From Metabacillus sediminilitoris (lineage in GTDB: Bacteria > Bacillota > Bacilli > Bacillales > Bacillaceae): a stretch of DNA of 64,000 nt. Within the stretch, counting starts at the first letter, position 1. The number at the start of each line of letters is the position of its first letter. Shown in pieces: positions 1 through 9,024 of this stretch. The DNA lies in the NCBI RefSeq assembly GCF_009720625.1, contig NZ_CP046266.1:5003501-5067500 (forward strand). The letters are read 5' to 3'. The translations under genes and the position numbers were made by a program. The notes below the pieces were generated by a model that saw nothing but the letters and a program-made list of their open reading frames with translations, searched no databases and was not told the origin of the DNA.

Positions 1-1397
1 TTTAGGAAATTATCTACAGATACATGATGTGCAGTTGGCAATTTCGCTTTTGCACGATCTGTTAAATCCTTATGCGTGATGACGATATCTGCATCATTTG
101 GAATGTTGTTAATTGACGTATTTGTCACATCAACATCTTGGATGTCTGCCTTTTGGACTTTATTTCTAAGAATCGAAGCACCCATAGCACTTGACCCCAT
201 TCCTGCATCACAAGCAAAAATGATTTTATGAACATTGTTAAAATCAAATTCCTCAGCAGGTTTTGCAGTTTCAACAACAGTTAATGATTCACTAACTGAG
301 CTCTTTTTCCCTTTTAGTGATTCCATTTTTGCTGTTGCAGCTGTAATATCTTCTTCCTCTTCTGTTTTCTTGCTTGATTTTAAGATTAATGATGCTATTG
401 CGAATGAAACAGCTGTACCTACGATTACACCTAAAACAACTCCAGTAAAGTTGCCTTTTGGTGTCATCGCTAAGATAGCAAAAATACTGCCAGGTGATGT
501 ACTTGCAACTAATCCTGCATCAAAAATAGTGAACGTAAATACCGCACTAACTCCCCCACCGATAACAGCTAATAATAATAATGGCTTCATTAAAATATAA
601 GGGAAATAGATTTCATGAATACCACCAAGGAAGTGGATAATCCCTGCACCTGGTGCTGTTTGTTTCGCTGAACCTCTACCAAAGATCATGTATGCTAATA
701 AAATCCCAAACCCTGGACCAGGATTTGCTTCTAATAAGAATAGGATCGATTTCCCCTGTTCTGCTGCCTGTTCAATCCCCAACGGACTTAAAATCCCGTG
801 GTTAATTGCATTGTTTAAGAACAGAACCTTTGCTGGCTCAATGAAAATATTTGCTAGTGGTAATAAGCCTGCATCAATTATGGCTTGTACGCCGCCTGCT
901 AATACATTGTTTAAACCTAATACTAATGGGCCAATCGCTAAAACGGCGATAAGCGTTAAAATTGCCGCTAAAATACCTGCTGAGAAATTGTTGACTAACA
1001 TTTCAAAGCCTGATTTCACTTTGTTTTTGAATAATTTGTCAACCTGTTTAATGAGATATCCTCCAAGCGGACCCATGATCATGGCACCTAAGAACATTGG
1101 GATATCTGCACCGACAATAACACCCATTGTCGCTGTAGCCCCAACAACTCCACCGCGAACATCGTAAATCATCTTACCGCCTGTATATCCGATTAATAGT
1201 GGTAATAGATACTTAATCATCGGATCTACTAATGTTGCAAATTGTTCATTTGGCATCCAGCCTGTTGGAATAAATAATGCTGTAATAATTCCCCATGCGA
1301 TAAATGCACCTATATTCGGCATAATCATGCCACTTAAATAACTTCCAAAACGTTGAATTTTAACGCGAAAGTCACCTTTGTTTTGGTTTGTTTCCAT
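1..1397 (-). CDS. mtlA: PTS mannitol transporter EIICB (3' end beyond window)
   Basis: Membrane permease that takes up mannitol and phosphorylates it. The translation has a long hydrophobic EIIC part (about residues 1-335), including a mannitol-EIIC-like GGIHEIYFPYILMKP stretch, then a linker and an EIIB domain whose phospho-accepting Cys (about residue 396) sits in FACDAGMGSSAMG. About 465 residues are inside the window; Bacillus MtlA is close to 478, so only the last few codons are missing. The start at 1397 is preceded by AGAGGTGA at good spacing. mtlF, mtlR or mtlD, if present, would lie to the left. The family call is certain; the sugar is inferred from similarity to MtlA and not to the fructose EII. 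Confidence 0.93.
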   Translation of the reverse strand, partial: METNQNKGDFRVKIQRFGSYLSGMIMPNIGAFIAWGIITALFIPTGWMPNEQFATLVDPMIKYLLPLLIGYTGGKMIYDVRGGVVGATATMGVIVGADIPMFLGAMIMGPLGGYLIKQVDKLFKNKVKSGFEMLVNNFSAGILAAILTLIAVLAIGPLVLGLNNVLAGGVQAIIDAGLLPLANIFIEPAKVLFLNNAINHGILSPLGIEQAAEQGKSILFLLEANPGPGFGILLAYMIFGRGSAKQTAPGAGIIHFLGGIHEIYFPYILMKPLLLLAVIGGGVSAVFTFTIFDAGLVASTSPGSIFAILAMTPKGNFTGVVLGVIVGTAVSFAIASLILKSSKKTEEEEDITAATAKMESLKGKKSSVSESLTVVETAKPAEEFDFNNVHKIIFACDAGMGSSAMGASILRNKVQKADIQDVDVTNTSINNIPNDADIVITHKDLTDRAKAKLPTAHHVSVDNFL

Positions 1398-1427
1398 TTG
1401 AGTCACCTCTTTTTTGTTCTTGTCCTT

Positions 1428-1456
1428 ATAGTAAAGCGATTTCAGGTGATAAACAA
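1428..1456 (-). promoter_or_regulatory. sigma-A promoter with overlapping cre-like site for mtlA
   Basis: On the minus strand TTGTTT (1456-1451) and TACTAT (1433-1428) are separated by exactly 17 bp. The spacer and -10 overlap TGAAATCGCTTTAC (1444-1431), which matches 12 of 14 positions of the CcpA cre consensus. This placement would let CcpA block polymerase, as expected for a PTS sugar gene. Inferred from sequence only. Confidence 0.6.
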
Positions 1457-1730
1457 TTGAAAGTAAATATGATTTTGTCGAAGGAAATGTTGACATGATT
1501 AATGTTGGAAACAAATAGGGTTTTTATGCGTAATGATCATTGATACAAATCTATCAATTATTTAAAGATTACTGTTTTTTTAGGTAACTTTGAACATAGT
1601 TCTTCTATTGTTGAATTTGCCTTCTCTATGATTAAATGAACATTCATCGGGGTAGAAATTGGTAAGTATCTGATTATTGAACTTAGGTAAGAGCAATATC
1701 CAAAATTAAATGCTCCCTTCGGATTAGTGA

Positions 1731-1760
1731 TTGTCATATCAATCCTTCTGGACATACTAT
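1731..1760 (+). promoter_or_regulatory. possible promoter of the short pyruvate kinase gene
   Basis: TTGTCA (1731-1736) and TACTAT (1755-1760) with an 18-bp spacer, ending about 27 bp before the start codon at 1788. The rest of the 1398-1787 gap shows no convincing gene. Confidence 0.4.
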
Positions 1761-1787
1761 AACTGGTTAAAGACAAGGAGGTAGAAG

Positions 1788-2852
1788 ATGATAGACCGAA
1801 TTTGTACGATTGGACCAGCAAGTAATCGCCGAGAGGTATTATCTGAATTGATCGATCATGGCATGACAATGATTCGTTTAAATCTTTCTCATGGAAATCA
1901 CGAAAGCCACAATGATGTTATCCAACTTGTACGTTCTATTAGCAAAGAGAAAGACAAGGAAATTAAAATTCTTGGAGATCTTCAAGGACCTAAAATAAGG
2001 TTAGGTCAATTTCATGAAAAAAGCATTACCCTTCAAGAGGCAGAAACATTTCTATTAACAACAGATGAGGTTGTTGGTAATAATAAAGTTGGAAGTATCG
2101 ATTATAAAGGATTAGTTCATGACGTGGAAATCGGGAGTAAAATACTAATCAATGATGGTGAAGTTAAATTAACTGTAATTGGTAAAGACCCTCAGTCAAT
2201 AAAAACAATCGTAAATGTTGGCGGAACGATTTCATCAAGAAAAGGAGTTAATGTTCCCGGCACAGCTCTATCCTTACCGGCACTGACTGAAAAGGATAAA
2301 CAAGACATTCAGTTTCTTATTGATCAGCAAGTTGATTTTATTGCTTGTTCTTTTATTAGGACACCGAATCATATTGAACATATTCGCGAATTTTTGATAA
2401 AGAGAATAACAAACCCTCCGAAGCTTATGGCTAAGATTGAAACACTTGAAGCCATACAAAATTTTGTTGAAATATGTGAAAAATCAGATGCCATTATGAT
2501 AGCAAGAGGTGACTTAGGAGTCGAATTACCCTTCCAATGGATCCCTCTCTTACAAAAAGCAATCATATATGAATGTAACAAAGCAGAGAAGTTTGTTGTA
2601 ACGGCTACTCAGATGCTGCAATCTATGACTGAACATGCTGTACCTACTCGAGCAGAGGTAACAGATATCTTTCAGGCTGTATTAGATGGAACAAATGCTG
2701 TGATGCTATCTGCAGAGAGTGCATCTGGATCCCACCCTGTCGAAAGCATTGAAACATTAAGAACGATATCCCAGTTTTCAGAGATTGCTAAAAAATATGA
2801 TCCTTTTGATTTTACAGATATGTTAAAGTTAATCAATAACGAAATCTTATAA
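1788..2852 (+). CDS. short pyruvate kinase lacking the C-terminal domain
   Basis: Pyruvate kinase family: PEP plus ADP to pyruvate plus ATP. Diagnostic motifs in order: CTIGPAS near the N-terminus, RLNLSHG (PEP/metal arginine), LGDLQGPKIR, a B-domain, LMAKIE with the catalytic Lys near residue 216, IARGDLGVELP, TATQMLQSM and PTRAEVTDIFQAVLDGTNAVMLSAESASG. The protein stops at 354 residues, soon after the TIM barrel, whereas normal bacterial enzymes are about 470-590 residues with a C-terminal regulatory domain. SAESASG replaces the usual SGET(A)xG. A strong AAGGAGGT precedes the ATG. It stands alone, so it is probably a second, unregulated or repurposed paralogue rather than the glycolytic pyk, which normally follows pfkA. 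Activity is not proven. Confidence 0.85.
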   Translation: MIDRICTIGPASNRREVLSELIDHGMTMIRLNLSHGNHESHNDVIQLVRSISKEKDKEIKILGDLQGPKIRLGQFHEKSITLQEAETFLLTTDEVVGNNKVGSIDYKGLVHDVEIGSKILINDGEVKLTVIGKDPQSIKTIVNVGGTISSRKGVNVPGTALSLPALTEKDKQDIQFLIDQQVDFIACSFIRTPNHIEHIREFLIKRITNPPKLMAKIETLEAIQNFVEICEKSDAIMIARGDLGVELPFQWIPLLQKAIIYECNKAEKFVVTATQMLQSMTEHAVPTRAEVTDIFQAVLDGTNAVMLSAESASGSHPVESIETLRTISQFSEIAKKYDPFDFTDMLKLINNEIL

Positions 2853-2963
2853 AAAGAAACAAGGGATTTCTCATAAAACTATAAAGTCATAGCCTTCTTA
2901 ATGGCTATACACAAAATACTATAGAAGAGTTATACGTAAATTCAAAAATATCTTATATAAAAA

Positions 2964-3001
2964 AGCCGGCTAACAAATGAAAAGTCTCCTTTTAGCCGGC
3001 T
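2964..3001 (-). terminator. hairpin terminator, probably for the endonuclease gene
   Basis: AGCCGGCTA (2964-2972) pairs perfectly with TAGCCGGCT (2993-3001). On the minus strand the stem is followed by TTTTTT, so it best ends the transcript of the nuclease gene at 3219. It may also stop the pyruvate kinase transcript. The stretch 3005-3218 shows no gene. Confidence 0.7.
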
Positions 3002-3218
3002 ATAGCAAGATTAGGTATTTTTTTCTATCTCTTACAAAACAAATACTATTTCTATGTGCTATTTATTTAACAAGGTTCTAGAATGATTTATGATCTTGTA
3101 ATAACATGAACGGTTAACAGTTCAAAAATAAAAAAATGGCCGAATCAGTTAGGACTGGTGAGTAGTCTATCAACCAACTAGAAAGGAGAAAATAGGATTT
3201 TTTTTATATGTTTTCCTT

Positions 3219-4136
3219 CTAGGATAAACCGAACATAAAATCGATTTTGTTTGCGTATTGCGGAAAATCGATTAAGGGATTTCGATTCTTTTGAATTTGG
3301 AAGATTTCTTTGTTTCGATGTTTTTCATAAATGGATACTTTATCATCACGGTGCCATTTTAGCAGCATTTCTATGTCTCTACCGTTGTAGCGGCTAACTT
3401 CTCCGGGATATCTTAACAAAAAGTATAATGTCGCCCTCGCAACAGCTCCTTTTCCATTTTCAGGTTCAAACTTTCCCTCTTCATATTTCCCGCACTGTGC
3501 TCTAATCGCGTCAGTCTCTATTTGGGGAGGATAGTCATCGAAATCAAAATAAGGATAGTTGGATCTTGAGGAATTACACTCTTTTTCACATGTAAAAAGA
3601 TGATGCAAATCACCGCTCATTGGATTATCCTTATCAAACCATGACTGAGGCACAACATGTTCGCAATTATACATGATTTCATTTTCAATGGCTGCTGCAG
3701 CCTTTTGCTTATCATAATCGTTATTTAAGTTACTTTTTAATAACTTGTCATAAGCTATTTTTCTTTTTTGGTCTGTGTCATAATCTTCTCTTATGACTTG
3801 TTCAGGCTTCTGTTCTTTTTTAGAATAGATGCTCTTAAGGGTTCCATCTATATGGAGGTCAACCGTTGAATAGAGGTAATCCCGTGTTTTAGAGTTATAA
3901 GGAAGCTGATTTTCATGTGTATTCTTGATTAATTGAGATAGCTGTTTAAATAATTTTGTTTTGTTTGCTTCATTAAAATCAATGTTGTGATAATAATCCT
4001 TGATGATCCGATTATCCTCTACTTCGTCATAATACTCTTTTGCATTTTCAATCTTCTTTTTGTAATCCTTCAGTGCCAACAATGTGGCTTTTAAATCTTC
4101 GCTTTCATTTGATTCTTGCCTATTCATGTTCTCCAT
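3219..4136 (-). CDS. endonuclease I family nuclease (EndA/NucM/Bsn-like)
   Basis: Member of the endonuclease I family (non-specific DNA/RNA nucleases of the beta-beta-alpha metal type). The signature is NCEHVVPQSWF (about residues 157-167) with GDLHHLFTCE and CNSSRSNYPY just after, and a C-terminal KHRNKEIFQIQKNRNPLIDF block. Residues 10-150 are a charged helical region. Most relatives are exported, but no signal peptide is visible here: the N-terminus is MENMNRQESNESEDLKATLL, hydrophilic throughout. The product may be cytoplasmic, or leave by another route. GAAAGG precedes the ATG. It is a single gene with a terminator downstream. Confidence 0.85.
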   Translation of the reverse strand: MENMNRQESNESEDLKATLLALKDYKKKIENAKEYYDEVEDNRIIKDYYHNIDFNEANKTKLFKQLSQLIKNTHENQLPYNSKTRDYLYSTVDLHIDGTLKSIYSKKEQKPEQVIREDYDTDQKRKIAYDKLLKSNLNNDYDKQKAAAAIENEIMYNCEHVVPQSWFDKDNPMSGDLHHLFTCEKECNSSRSNYPYFDFDDYPPQIETDAIRAQCGKYEEGKFEPENGKGAVARATLYFLLRYPGEVSRYNGRDIEMLLKWHRDDKVSIYEKHRNKEIFQIQKNRNPLIDFPQYANKIDFMFGLS

Positions 4137-4206
4137 AATGTTTTCCTTTCTTGTTTGATATAGGCTGTTTTCGTAAACTTTGTTGCTTTAGACAAAGGTT
4201 CAGAGT

Positions 4207-4337
4207 AGTTGATTTCTGCTCCAGGATGCTCGCTTTCCGCGGGGCGTGCGGTGAGCCTCCTCAGCGCTTTGCGCCTGCGGGGTCTCACCTGTCACGCTGC
4301 TCCCGCAGGAGTCTCGCACCCTCCGCTCCAATCAACT
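4207..4337. repeat. GC-rich intergenic repeat element with terminal inverted repeats
   Basis: A roughly 130-bp block far richer in GC than its surroundings, framed by AGTTGATT (4207-4214) and AATCAACT (4330-4337). It contains further complementary segments, for example GGTGAG/CTCACC and GCGC-ttt-GCGC. Very similar elements are recalled from many Bacillaceae intergenic regions. It has no coding content; the open frame across it lacks a ribosome binding site. It may be a small non-autonomous element or a structured RNA. Confidence 0.6.
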
Positions 4338-4406
4338 TATCAATGTACTTGCAAAAAAACTATTTATAAAACAACAATCTTTTAGAAAAGAGCCTTGATA
4401 TAAGAC

Positions 4407-4434
4407 AACGGACAGGGGGAACTGCCTGTCCGTT
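4407..4434. terminator. 10-bp hairpin downstream of the subtilisin gene
   Basis: AACGGACAGG (4407-4416) and CCTGTCCGTT (4425-4434) form a perfect stem with an 8-base loop. The U-tract is poor on both strands, so its terminator role for the minus-strand protease gene is only likely. Confidence 0.45.
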
Positions 4435-4508
4435 CCATGAGGCGGCAGTATTTATCAATAACCTATTGTGAATGGCCTACTTCCTCTTCCTCTCTTGCAA
4501 TCTAGTTA

Positions 4509-5498
4509 TTATGGTTGTTTATCATTCCCATTCATACTGGGAGTGATGATCCTATCATTTAATTGTTCAACTAAGTTAAGTAAGAGAAAGCCATTCCCTT
4601 CAGAGCTTTTTCGATAATTAAGCGGTAATGTCCGTTTGATTAGTTGGGCATAGACCTCTGCTTCACTAAGAATTCGATTAAACTCTTTTTCACTTAAATT
4701 TATGATTAAAGCTAAAGCACCTGCAACATGCGGAGCCGCCATTGAGGTCCCTGACAGCTTTGCATATTTATTGCCTAGATATGTTGATATCACATCTACT
4801 CCGGGAGCGACAAGATCCACTTCCGTATTGGTGTTCGTAAATGGAGCGAGCTTTAGGTCCATGCTCACAGCACCGACAGAAATGACTTCGTTATATGCCC
4901 CGGGGTAGGCATACTCAAATGTATCCTCTTCGCCATCTCCCTCATTTCCCGCAGCAACTACTACGGATACATCTTGATTAACTGCATTTTGAACCGCCTT
5001 ATGCATTTCAGGTACATCATGCGGACCGCCTAGTGACATGCAAATTACTCGAACTCGTTCATTTTTTGGACCACGCCATTCAACTGCATAGTTTATGGCA
5101 TTTATGATCCATTCATAATTACCAGAACCTTCTCCTGTTAATGCCTTTAAACCTAATATTTGAGACTTAGGAGCGACCCCCACAACACCGTTATTATTAA
5201 GGCTTGCCGTAATGGTTCCCGATACATGTGTGCCATGACCGTTATTGTCCTCAAAATTGGTATGGTCACCATTATGATCCGTTGTAAAATTCCTTCCGCC
5301 AATTATTCGTTCCTTAAGATCCGGGTGATCGGTATCAACACCGGTATCAATGACGGCAATGACAATGCCTTCTCCTTGATTGCTTTTCTCCCATATGGCA
5401 GGGGCCTGTACCAATTGAATCCCCTTTGGTGTTTCATTTGTTGTATCCGCAATAGACTGAATGGTATAAGGAATCAATTTAACCTTTTTTTGCGTCAT
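4509..5498 (-). CDS. ispA: intracellular serine protease (subtilisin family)
   Basis: Cytoplasmic subtilisin of the ISP class. The catalytic triad is visible: Asp51 in VIDTG, His88 in NGHGTHVSG and Ser252 in GTSMAAP, with the oxyanion Asn near 185 in AAGNEGDG. There is no signal peptide; instead the N-terminus carries KLIPY, the ISP-specific inhibitory peptide that blocks the active site until it is removed. Length (329 aa) and C-terminus match ISP. I chose the ATG at 5498 because AAGGAGG lies 8 bp upstream; an upstream in-frame start would add nine residues without a binding site. Known ISPs turn over cell protein in stationary phase. A perfect 18-bp palindrome lies just upstream. Confidence 0.93.
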   Translation of the reverse strand: MTQKKVKLIPYTIQSIADTTNETPKGIQLVQAPAIWEKSNQGEGIVIAVIDTGVDTDHPDLKERIIGGRNFTTDHNGDHTNFEDNNGHGTHVSGTITASLNNNGVVGVAPKSQILGLKALTGEGSGNYEWIINAINYAVEWRGPKNERVRVICMSLGGPHDVPEMHKAVQNAVNQDVSVVVAAGNEGDGEEDTFEYAYPGAYNEVISVGAVSMDLKLAPFTNTNTEVDLVAPGVDVISTYLGNKYAKLSGTSMAAPHVAGALALIINLSEKEFNRILSEAEVYAQLIKRTLPLNYRKSSEGNGFLLLNLVEQLNDRIITPSMNGNDKQP

Positions 5499-5524
5499 CT
5501 TTATCCTCCTTAAAAATATTATCA

Positions 5525-5542
5525 AGATACATATATGTATCT
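5525..5542. promoter_or_regulatory. perfect 18-bp palindrome upstream of ispA (candidate operator)
   Basis: AGATACATA followed directly by its complement TATGTATCT, about 25 bp upstream of the ispA start. The position fits a repressor site covering the promoter or leader. The regulator is unknown. Confidence 0.45.
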
Positions 5543-5689
5543 GATTAGCGAGAGTTTACTAGTTTCAAAATAATGAAATATTTTTGTAATAACTGAATTT
5601 CATGATGACATTGGAAGGTAGAGAAGGTATAAACTATGTCTGGATAATCTACTATGTTATTAACTGTTTATTGATTAATGCGATTTAAC

Positions 5690-5703
5690 CGAACATTTGT
5701 TCT
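5690..5703. promoter_or_regulatory. LexA-box-like site in an intergenic region
   Basis: CGAACATTTGTTCT matches 13 of the 14 fixed or permitted positions of the Bacillus LexA box (CGAAC-N4-GTTCG); the last base is T. It lies about 200 bp from the amidase start and does not clearly sit on a promoter. The 60-codon minus-strand frame that covers it has no ribosome binding site. Confidence 0.3.
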
Positions 5704-5896
5704 TATCTTATCATAAGGTGGCAGATCCTGACAACTGCAAAATGATATTGTTGGGATACACCCTGTATGAATGATAGGTTCCTTCGAAAAGATAAATCCT
5801 AAATTCCTAAAATATTGCACTTGTCCAATCCAAATTTGAATTTTTCTCATATATATATTACGTAAGATAAATTTAATAGAAGAAAGGAAGGTATTG

Positions 5897-7258
5897 ATGA
5901 AGCTTTATTTAGATCCAGGTCATGGCGGCTCTGACCCAGGTGCCGGGGGCCATGGACTGAAGGAAAAAGATATTGCTTTAGATATTGCACTTAAAATACG
6001 TTCAATCTTAACTACTCAATATGAAAATATTCAAGTGAAGATGAGCCGTACAGGCGATACAACCAAGAGCTTAAGCGAGCGGATAAATGAGGCGAACGCT
6101 TGGGGAGCCGATTTTTATTTGTCGATTCACTGCAATGCTTTCAATGGTTCTGCAAGGGGCTACGAAGATTATATTCACACAGGCTTATCCGACTCTTCTA
6201 CGACAGCAACATATCAAAATATCATCCATGCGGAAGTAATAAAATTAAATCAACTACAAGACCGCGGCAAAAAAAAGGCCAATTTCTATGTTCTGCGTGA
6301 AACCGCGATGCATGCCCTTTTATCAGAAAATGGCTTTATTGATAATGCGCAAGATGCAGCACTGATGAAACAATCATCATGGCGCCAAAAAGTGGCACAA
6401 GGTCATGCAAATGGAATAGCAAAAGCATTTAATCTTAAACGCAAGCAACAACAGGATGATCCCGATACAGGTACGGAATATAAAGTTATAGCCGGGTCGT
6501 TCAAGTCAAGAGATAATGCGGACGAGCGTGTCACATTTCTTCGGTCCAAGGGAATTGAATCCTTTGTGGATACCGTATCCATCTCAGGTGTCACCTGGTA
6601 CAGGGTTCAGGCAGGGGCTTTTTCAAGCCTGGATAATGCAGAAAAACGTTTAGAAGAAGTCAAAATGACGGGGATCCGTGATGCATTTATTATTGCTGAA
6701 GACTCGAGAGGTACCGAAGATGTCGAAATACCATCCGGATATTCCATATTAGGCCAAACTTTTCTTTCTCCGGAACATATGAATCTATTTGTTAAAAATA
6801 TCAATCCAGATGCGCTAGAGTTAGGGATTTATTATTCAACGTTCGGAGAATATTATGGAATCAGAGGTGACATTGCCTTTGCACAAGCCATGCATGAAAC
6901 AGACTATCTCCGATTCACTGGGGTTGTGCATCCTAAACAGAACAACTTTTGTGGATTAGGTGCAACAGGTCCGGATAACCCTGGCGCAAGCTTTGAAACA
7001 CCAAAGGAAGGTGTGCTTGCCCATTTGCAACATTTATATGCCTATGCATCTATTAAACCATTACCTGATGAATATCCACTCGTTGATCCTCGTTTTGATC
7101 TTGTAGCAAGAGGCTCTGCTCCATCATGGGTTGGTTTAAACGGAAAATGGGCTGTGCCAAGCACTACTTATGGTCAATCCATTTTGGGCCTGTATGAAAA
7201 AATGATTATAAATGCAAGGGAAAATCTAGAGAACGTCCTAAAAGAGGTAAAAGGCTAA
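5897..7258 (+). CDS. N-acetylmuramoyl-L-alanine amidase / SPOR / glucosaminidase fusion (CwlC-like)
   Basis: Cell-wall hydrolase. Residues 1-180 are an Amidase_3 zinc amidase (DPGHGGSDPGA, LSIHCNA, LLSENGFID) that aligns closely with B. subtilis CwlC, including the lack of a signal peptide. Residues about 192-265 form SPOR-type peptidoglycan-binding repeats (YKVIAGSFKSRDNAD and WYRVQAGAFSSLDNA). Residues about 285-450 are a glucosaminidase-type domain (GIRGDIAFAQAMHETDYLRF, NNFCGLGATG). CwlC itself ends after the SPOR repeats, so the C-terminal lysozyme-like domain is an addition. CwlC acts in mother-cell lysis at the end of sporulation and the same is inferred here. I chose ATG 5897 over TTG 5894 because AAGGAAGG is too close to the latter. 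Confidence 0.9.
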   Translation: MKLYLDPGHGGSDPGAGGHGLKEKDIALDIALKIRSILTTQYENIQVKMSRTGDTTKSLSERINEANAWGADFYLSIHCNAFNGSARGYEDYIHTGLSDSSTTATYQNIIHAEVIKLNQLQDRGKKKANFYVLRETAMHALLSENGFIDNAQDAALMKQSSWRQKVAQGHANGIAKAFNLKRKQQQDDPDTGTEYKVIAGSFKSRDNADERVTFLRSKGIESFVDTVSISGVTWYRVQAGAFSSLDNAEKRLEEVKMTGIRDAFIIAEDSRGTEDVEIPSGYSILGQTFLSPEHMNLFVKNINPDALELGIYYSTFGEYYGIRGDIAFAQAMHETDYLRFTGVVHPKQNNFCGLGATGPDNPGASFETPKEGVLAHLQHLYAYASIKPLPDEYPLVDPRFDLVARGSAPSWVGLNGKWAVPSTTYGQSILGLYEKMIINARENLENVLKEVKG

Positions 7259-7290
7259 TCTATTTCTAGTTTTTTGCCTTTTTTGTATTT
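7249..7290 (+). terminator. rho-independent terminator after the amidase
   Basis: AAAAGGC (7249-7255) pairs with GCCTTTT (7276-7282), followed by a T-rich tail. The left arm overlaps the last codons of the gene. Confidence 0.5.
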
Positions 7291-7365
7291 TTTGAACGTT
7301 TTAATCATTCCTCTATTAAAAATTTACGTAGGATATCTTATACAAAAATTTTAAGAGAGGAATGA

Positions 7366-8673
7366 ATGTTCATGTTTGGTTTTTCCGTGGTTCAGCTGGT
7401 TCGGAGAAATGGGCATAAACTTGATAAAAACATACGTCAAGAATTACTGAAAGTCTATTCCCCATTTCGCAACATTCCGTGTTTTTTGCATCGACCCATA
7501 GAGTATGTAAGTAAGAAGGCAAAGAAGTTACCATTAATTATTGAGTTTGAGGCAGATTGTTTTGAGCTGGGCATAAATGATGTTAAAAATACAAATACCA
7601 GCACACTGAATCAGTATCCTTCCATTTCCTGTTGCTCTACTAAATTATCTATCGAAAAAATAGAACATTTACTAGATAATTGCAGTCACATTAAAAAAAT
7701 CTATTATGATCGAAAAGTGACAGCCCTGCTTGATATAGCCACCCCATCCATTCACTCCGACAAATTACAGCAAAGCGGCTTAACAGGAAAAGGTGTAACT
7801 ATAGCCGTTATTGATACAGGCATCTATCCACACGAAGATTTACAAGGACGGATCAAAGGATTTAAAGATTTTATTAATAATCGAACGGCTCCATATGATG
7901 ATAATGGCCATGGTACACACTGTGCAGGAGATGCAGCAGGAAACGGAAGATTATCCGGGGGAAAATATAAAGGACCTGCACCTGAGGCGAATATAGTCGG
8001 AGTAAAGGTTCTTGATAAAATGGGATCTGGTTCACTTTCTACTGTTATTTCCGGGGTGGAATGGTGTATCCAAAATCAAGCACAATTAAATATCGATATT
8101 CTTTCATTATCACTTGGCAGTGATGCACAACAGTCCGCTGAAGATGACCCTGTCGTAAGGGCTGTGGAAAAAGCGTGGGATAATGGAATGGTTGTGTGTG
8201 TAGCCGCAGGAAACTCAGGTCCTCAACCATCCACGATTGCCAGCCCCGGGATAAGTCCAAAAGTGATTACCGTAGGTGCTGCCAACGATCGCAATACGGT
8301 TGACCGTACCAATGATATAGTAGCCGACTTTTCAAGCCGCGGTCCAACAATTGATGGTCTGATAAAACCTGATCTCGTGACACCTGGGGTCAATATTATT
8401 TCTTTACGTTCACCGAGATCTTTTCTAGATAAAACAAATGCATCAGCACGTGTCGATTCAAACTATTTTTCCTTATCAGGAACCTCAATGGCCACCCCAA
8501 TCTGTGCAGGCGTAGTCGCTCAAATGCTACAAATGAATCCAAACCAGTCTCCCGACGACATCAAACTACAGCTGATTAACGCATGTGAAGATATTGAACA
8601 AGACCCTAATGCGCAAGGGAATGGTTATGTAAACGCTGAAAAATTATTAACTATGAATGTAAGGCAACATTAG
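7366..8673 (+). CDS. aprX: AprX-type subtilisin-like serine protease
   Basis: Subtilase with catalytic Asp150 (VIDTGIYPH), His182 (NGHGTHCAGD) and Ser374 (SGTSMATP). The N-terminal 110 residues (a VVQLVRRN start, an FLHRPIE stretch, a CCST motif and an IKKIYYDR stretch) match the non-secreted N-terminal part of B. subtilis AprX, which is an intracellular/late stationary-phase protease with no signal peptide. Length 435 aa agrees (AprX 442). The ATG at 7366 has GAGAGG five bases upstream; the ATG at 7372 gives the AprX-like MFG start and is an alternative. It follows the wall hydrolase on the same strand but after a terminator, so it is probably separately transcribed. Confidence 0.92.
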   Translation: MFMFGFSVVQLVRRNGHKLDKNIRQELLKVYSPFRNIPCFLHRPIEYVSKKAKKLPLIIEFEADCFELGINDVKNTNTSTLNQYPSISCCSTKLSIEKIEHLLDNCSHIKKIYYDRKVTALLDIATPSIHSDKLQQSGLTGKGVTIAVIDTGIYPHEDLQGRIKGFKDFINNRTAPYDDNGHGTHCAGDAAGNGRLSGGKYKGPAPEANIVGVKVLDKMGSGSLSTVISGVEWCIQNQAQLNIDILSLSLGSDAQQSAEDDPVVRAVEKAWDNGMVVCVAAGNSGPQPSTIASPGISPKVITVGAANDRNTVDRTNDIVADFSSRGPTIDGLIKPDLVTPGVNIISLRSPRSFLDKTNASARVDSNYFSLSGTSMATPICAGVVAQMLQMNPNQSPDDIKLQLINACEDIEQDPNAQGNGYVNAEKLLTMNVRQH

Positions 8674-9024
8674 TGTTTGGTACCAGAAAATAATTGCAAA
8701 AAAACAAGATAAAAAAAACTACAGCAGCATGGCACTGCCTTGTAATTTATGCACGATTTTCAAATGCAATCTAAAAAAACGATATCCCCATCTATAAAAC
8801 GAAAAGACCACTGGCAAATAAACTTTTAAACCCTTTTTCTTTCTTCTCTTTAAAAAAGGGTTCTCTCCCTCTAGCAAACTTATTCTTTTTCTTGTCTGCT
8901 GTCATCATCCAATACATGCTCTCTATTAAAAGGAATTGGGATACCTACTTTACCTAAGTCATACCGTTTTTAATTGTTCAAGATTTTATGTCGATTGCAA
9001 TAAAATTGAATTTTGAATAAAAAT
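8674..9024. other. gene-free stretch with a weak hairpin and a possible coding remnant
   Basis: A weak hairpin (AACCCTTTTT 8829-8838 with AAAAAGGGTT 8853-8862) may end aprX. On the minus strand near 8960-8880 an open stretch of about 28 codons reads coding-like (ending PIPFNREHVLDDDSRQEKE before TAA) but has no start. It may be a relic. Nothing else is seen. Confidence 0.3.

Noticed and set aside
5668..5850. 60-codon minus-strand ORF upstream of the amidase
   Set aside because: No RBS, no family, and it is covered by the LexA-like site; composition looks non-coding.
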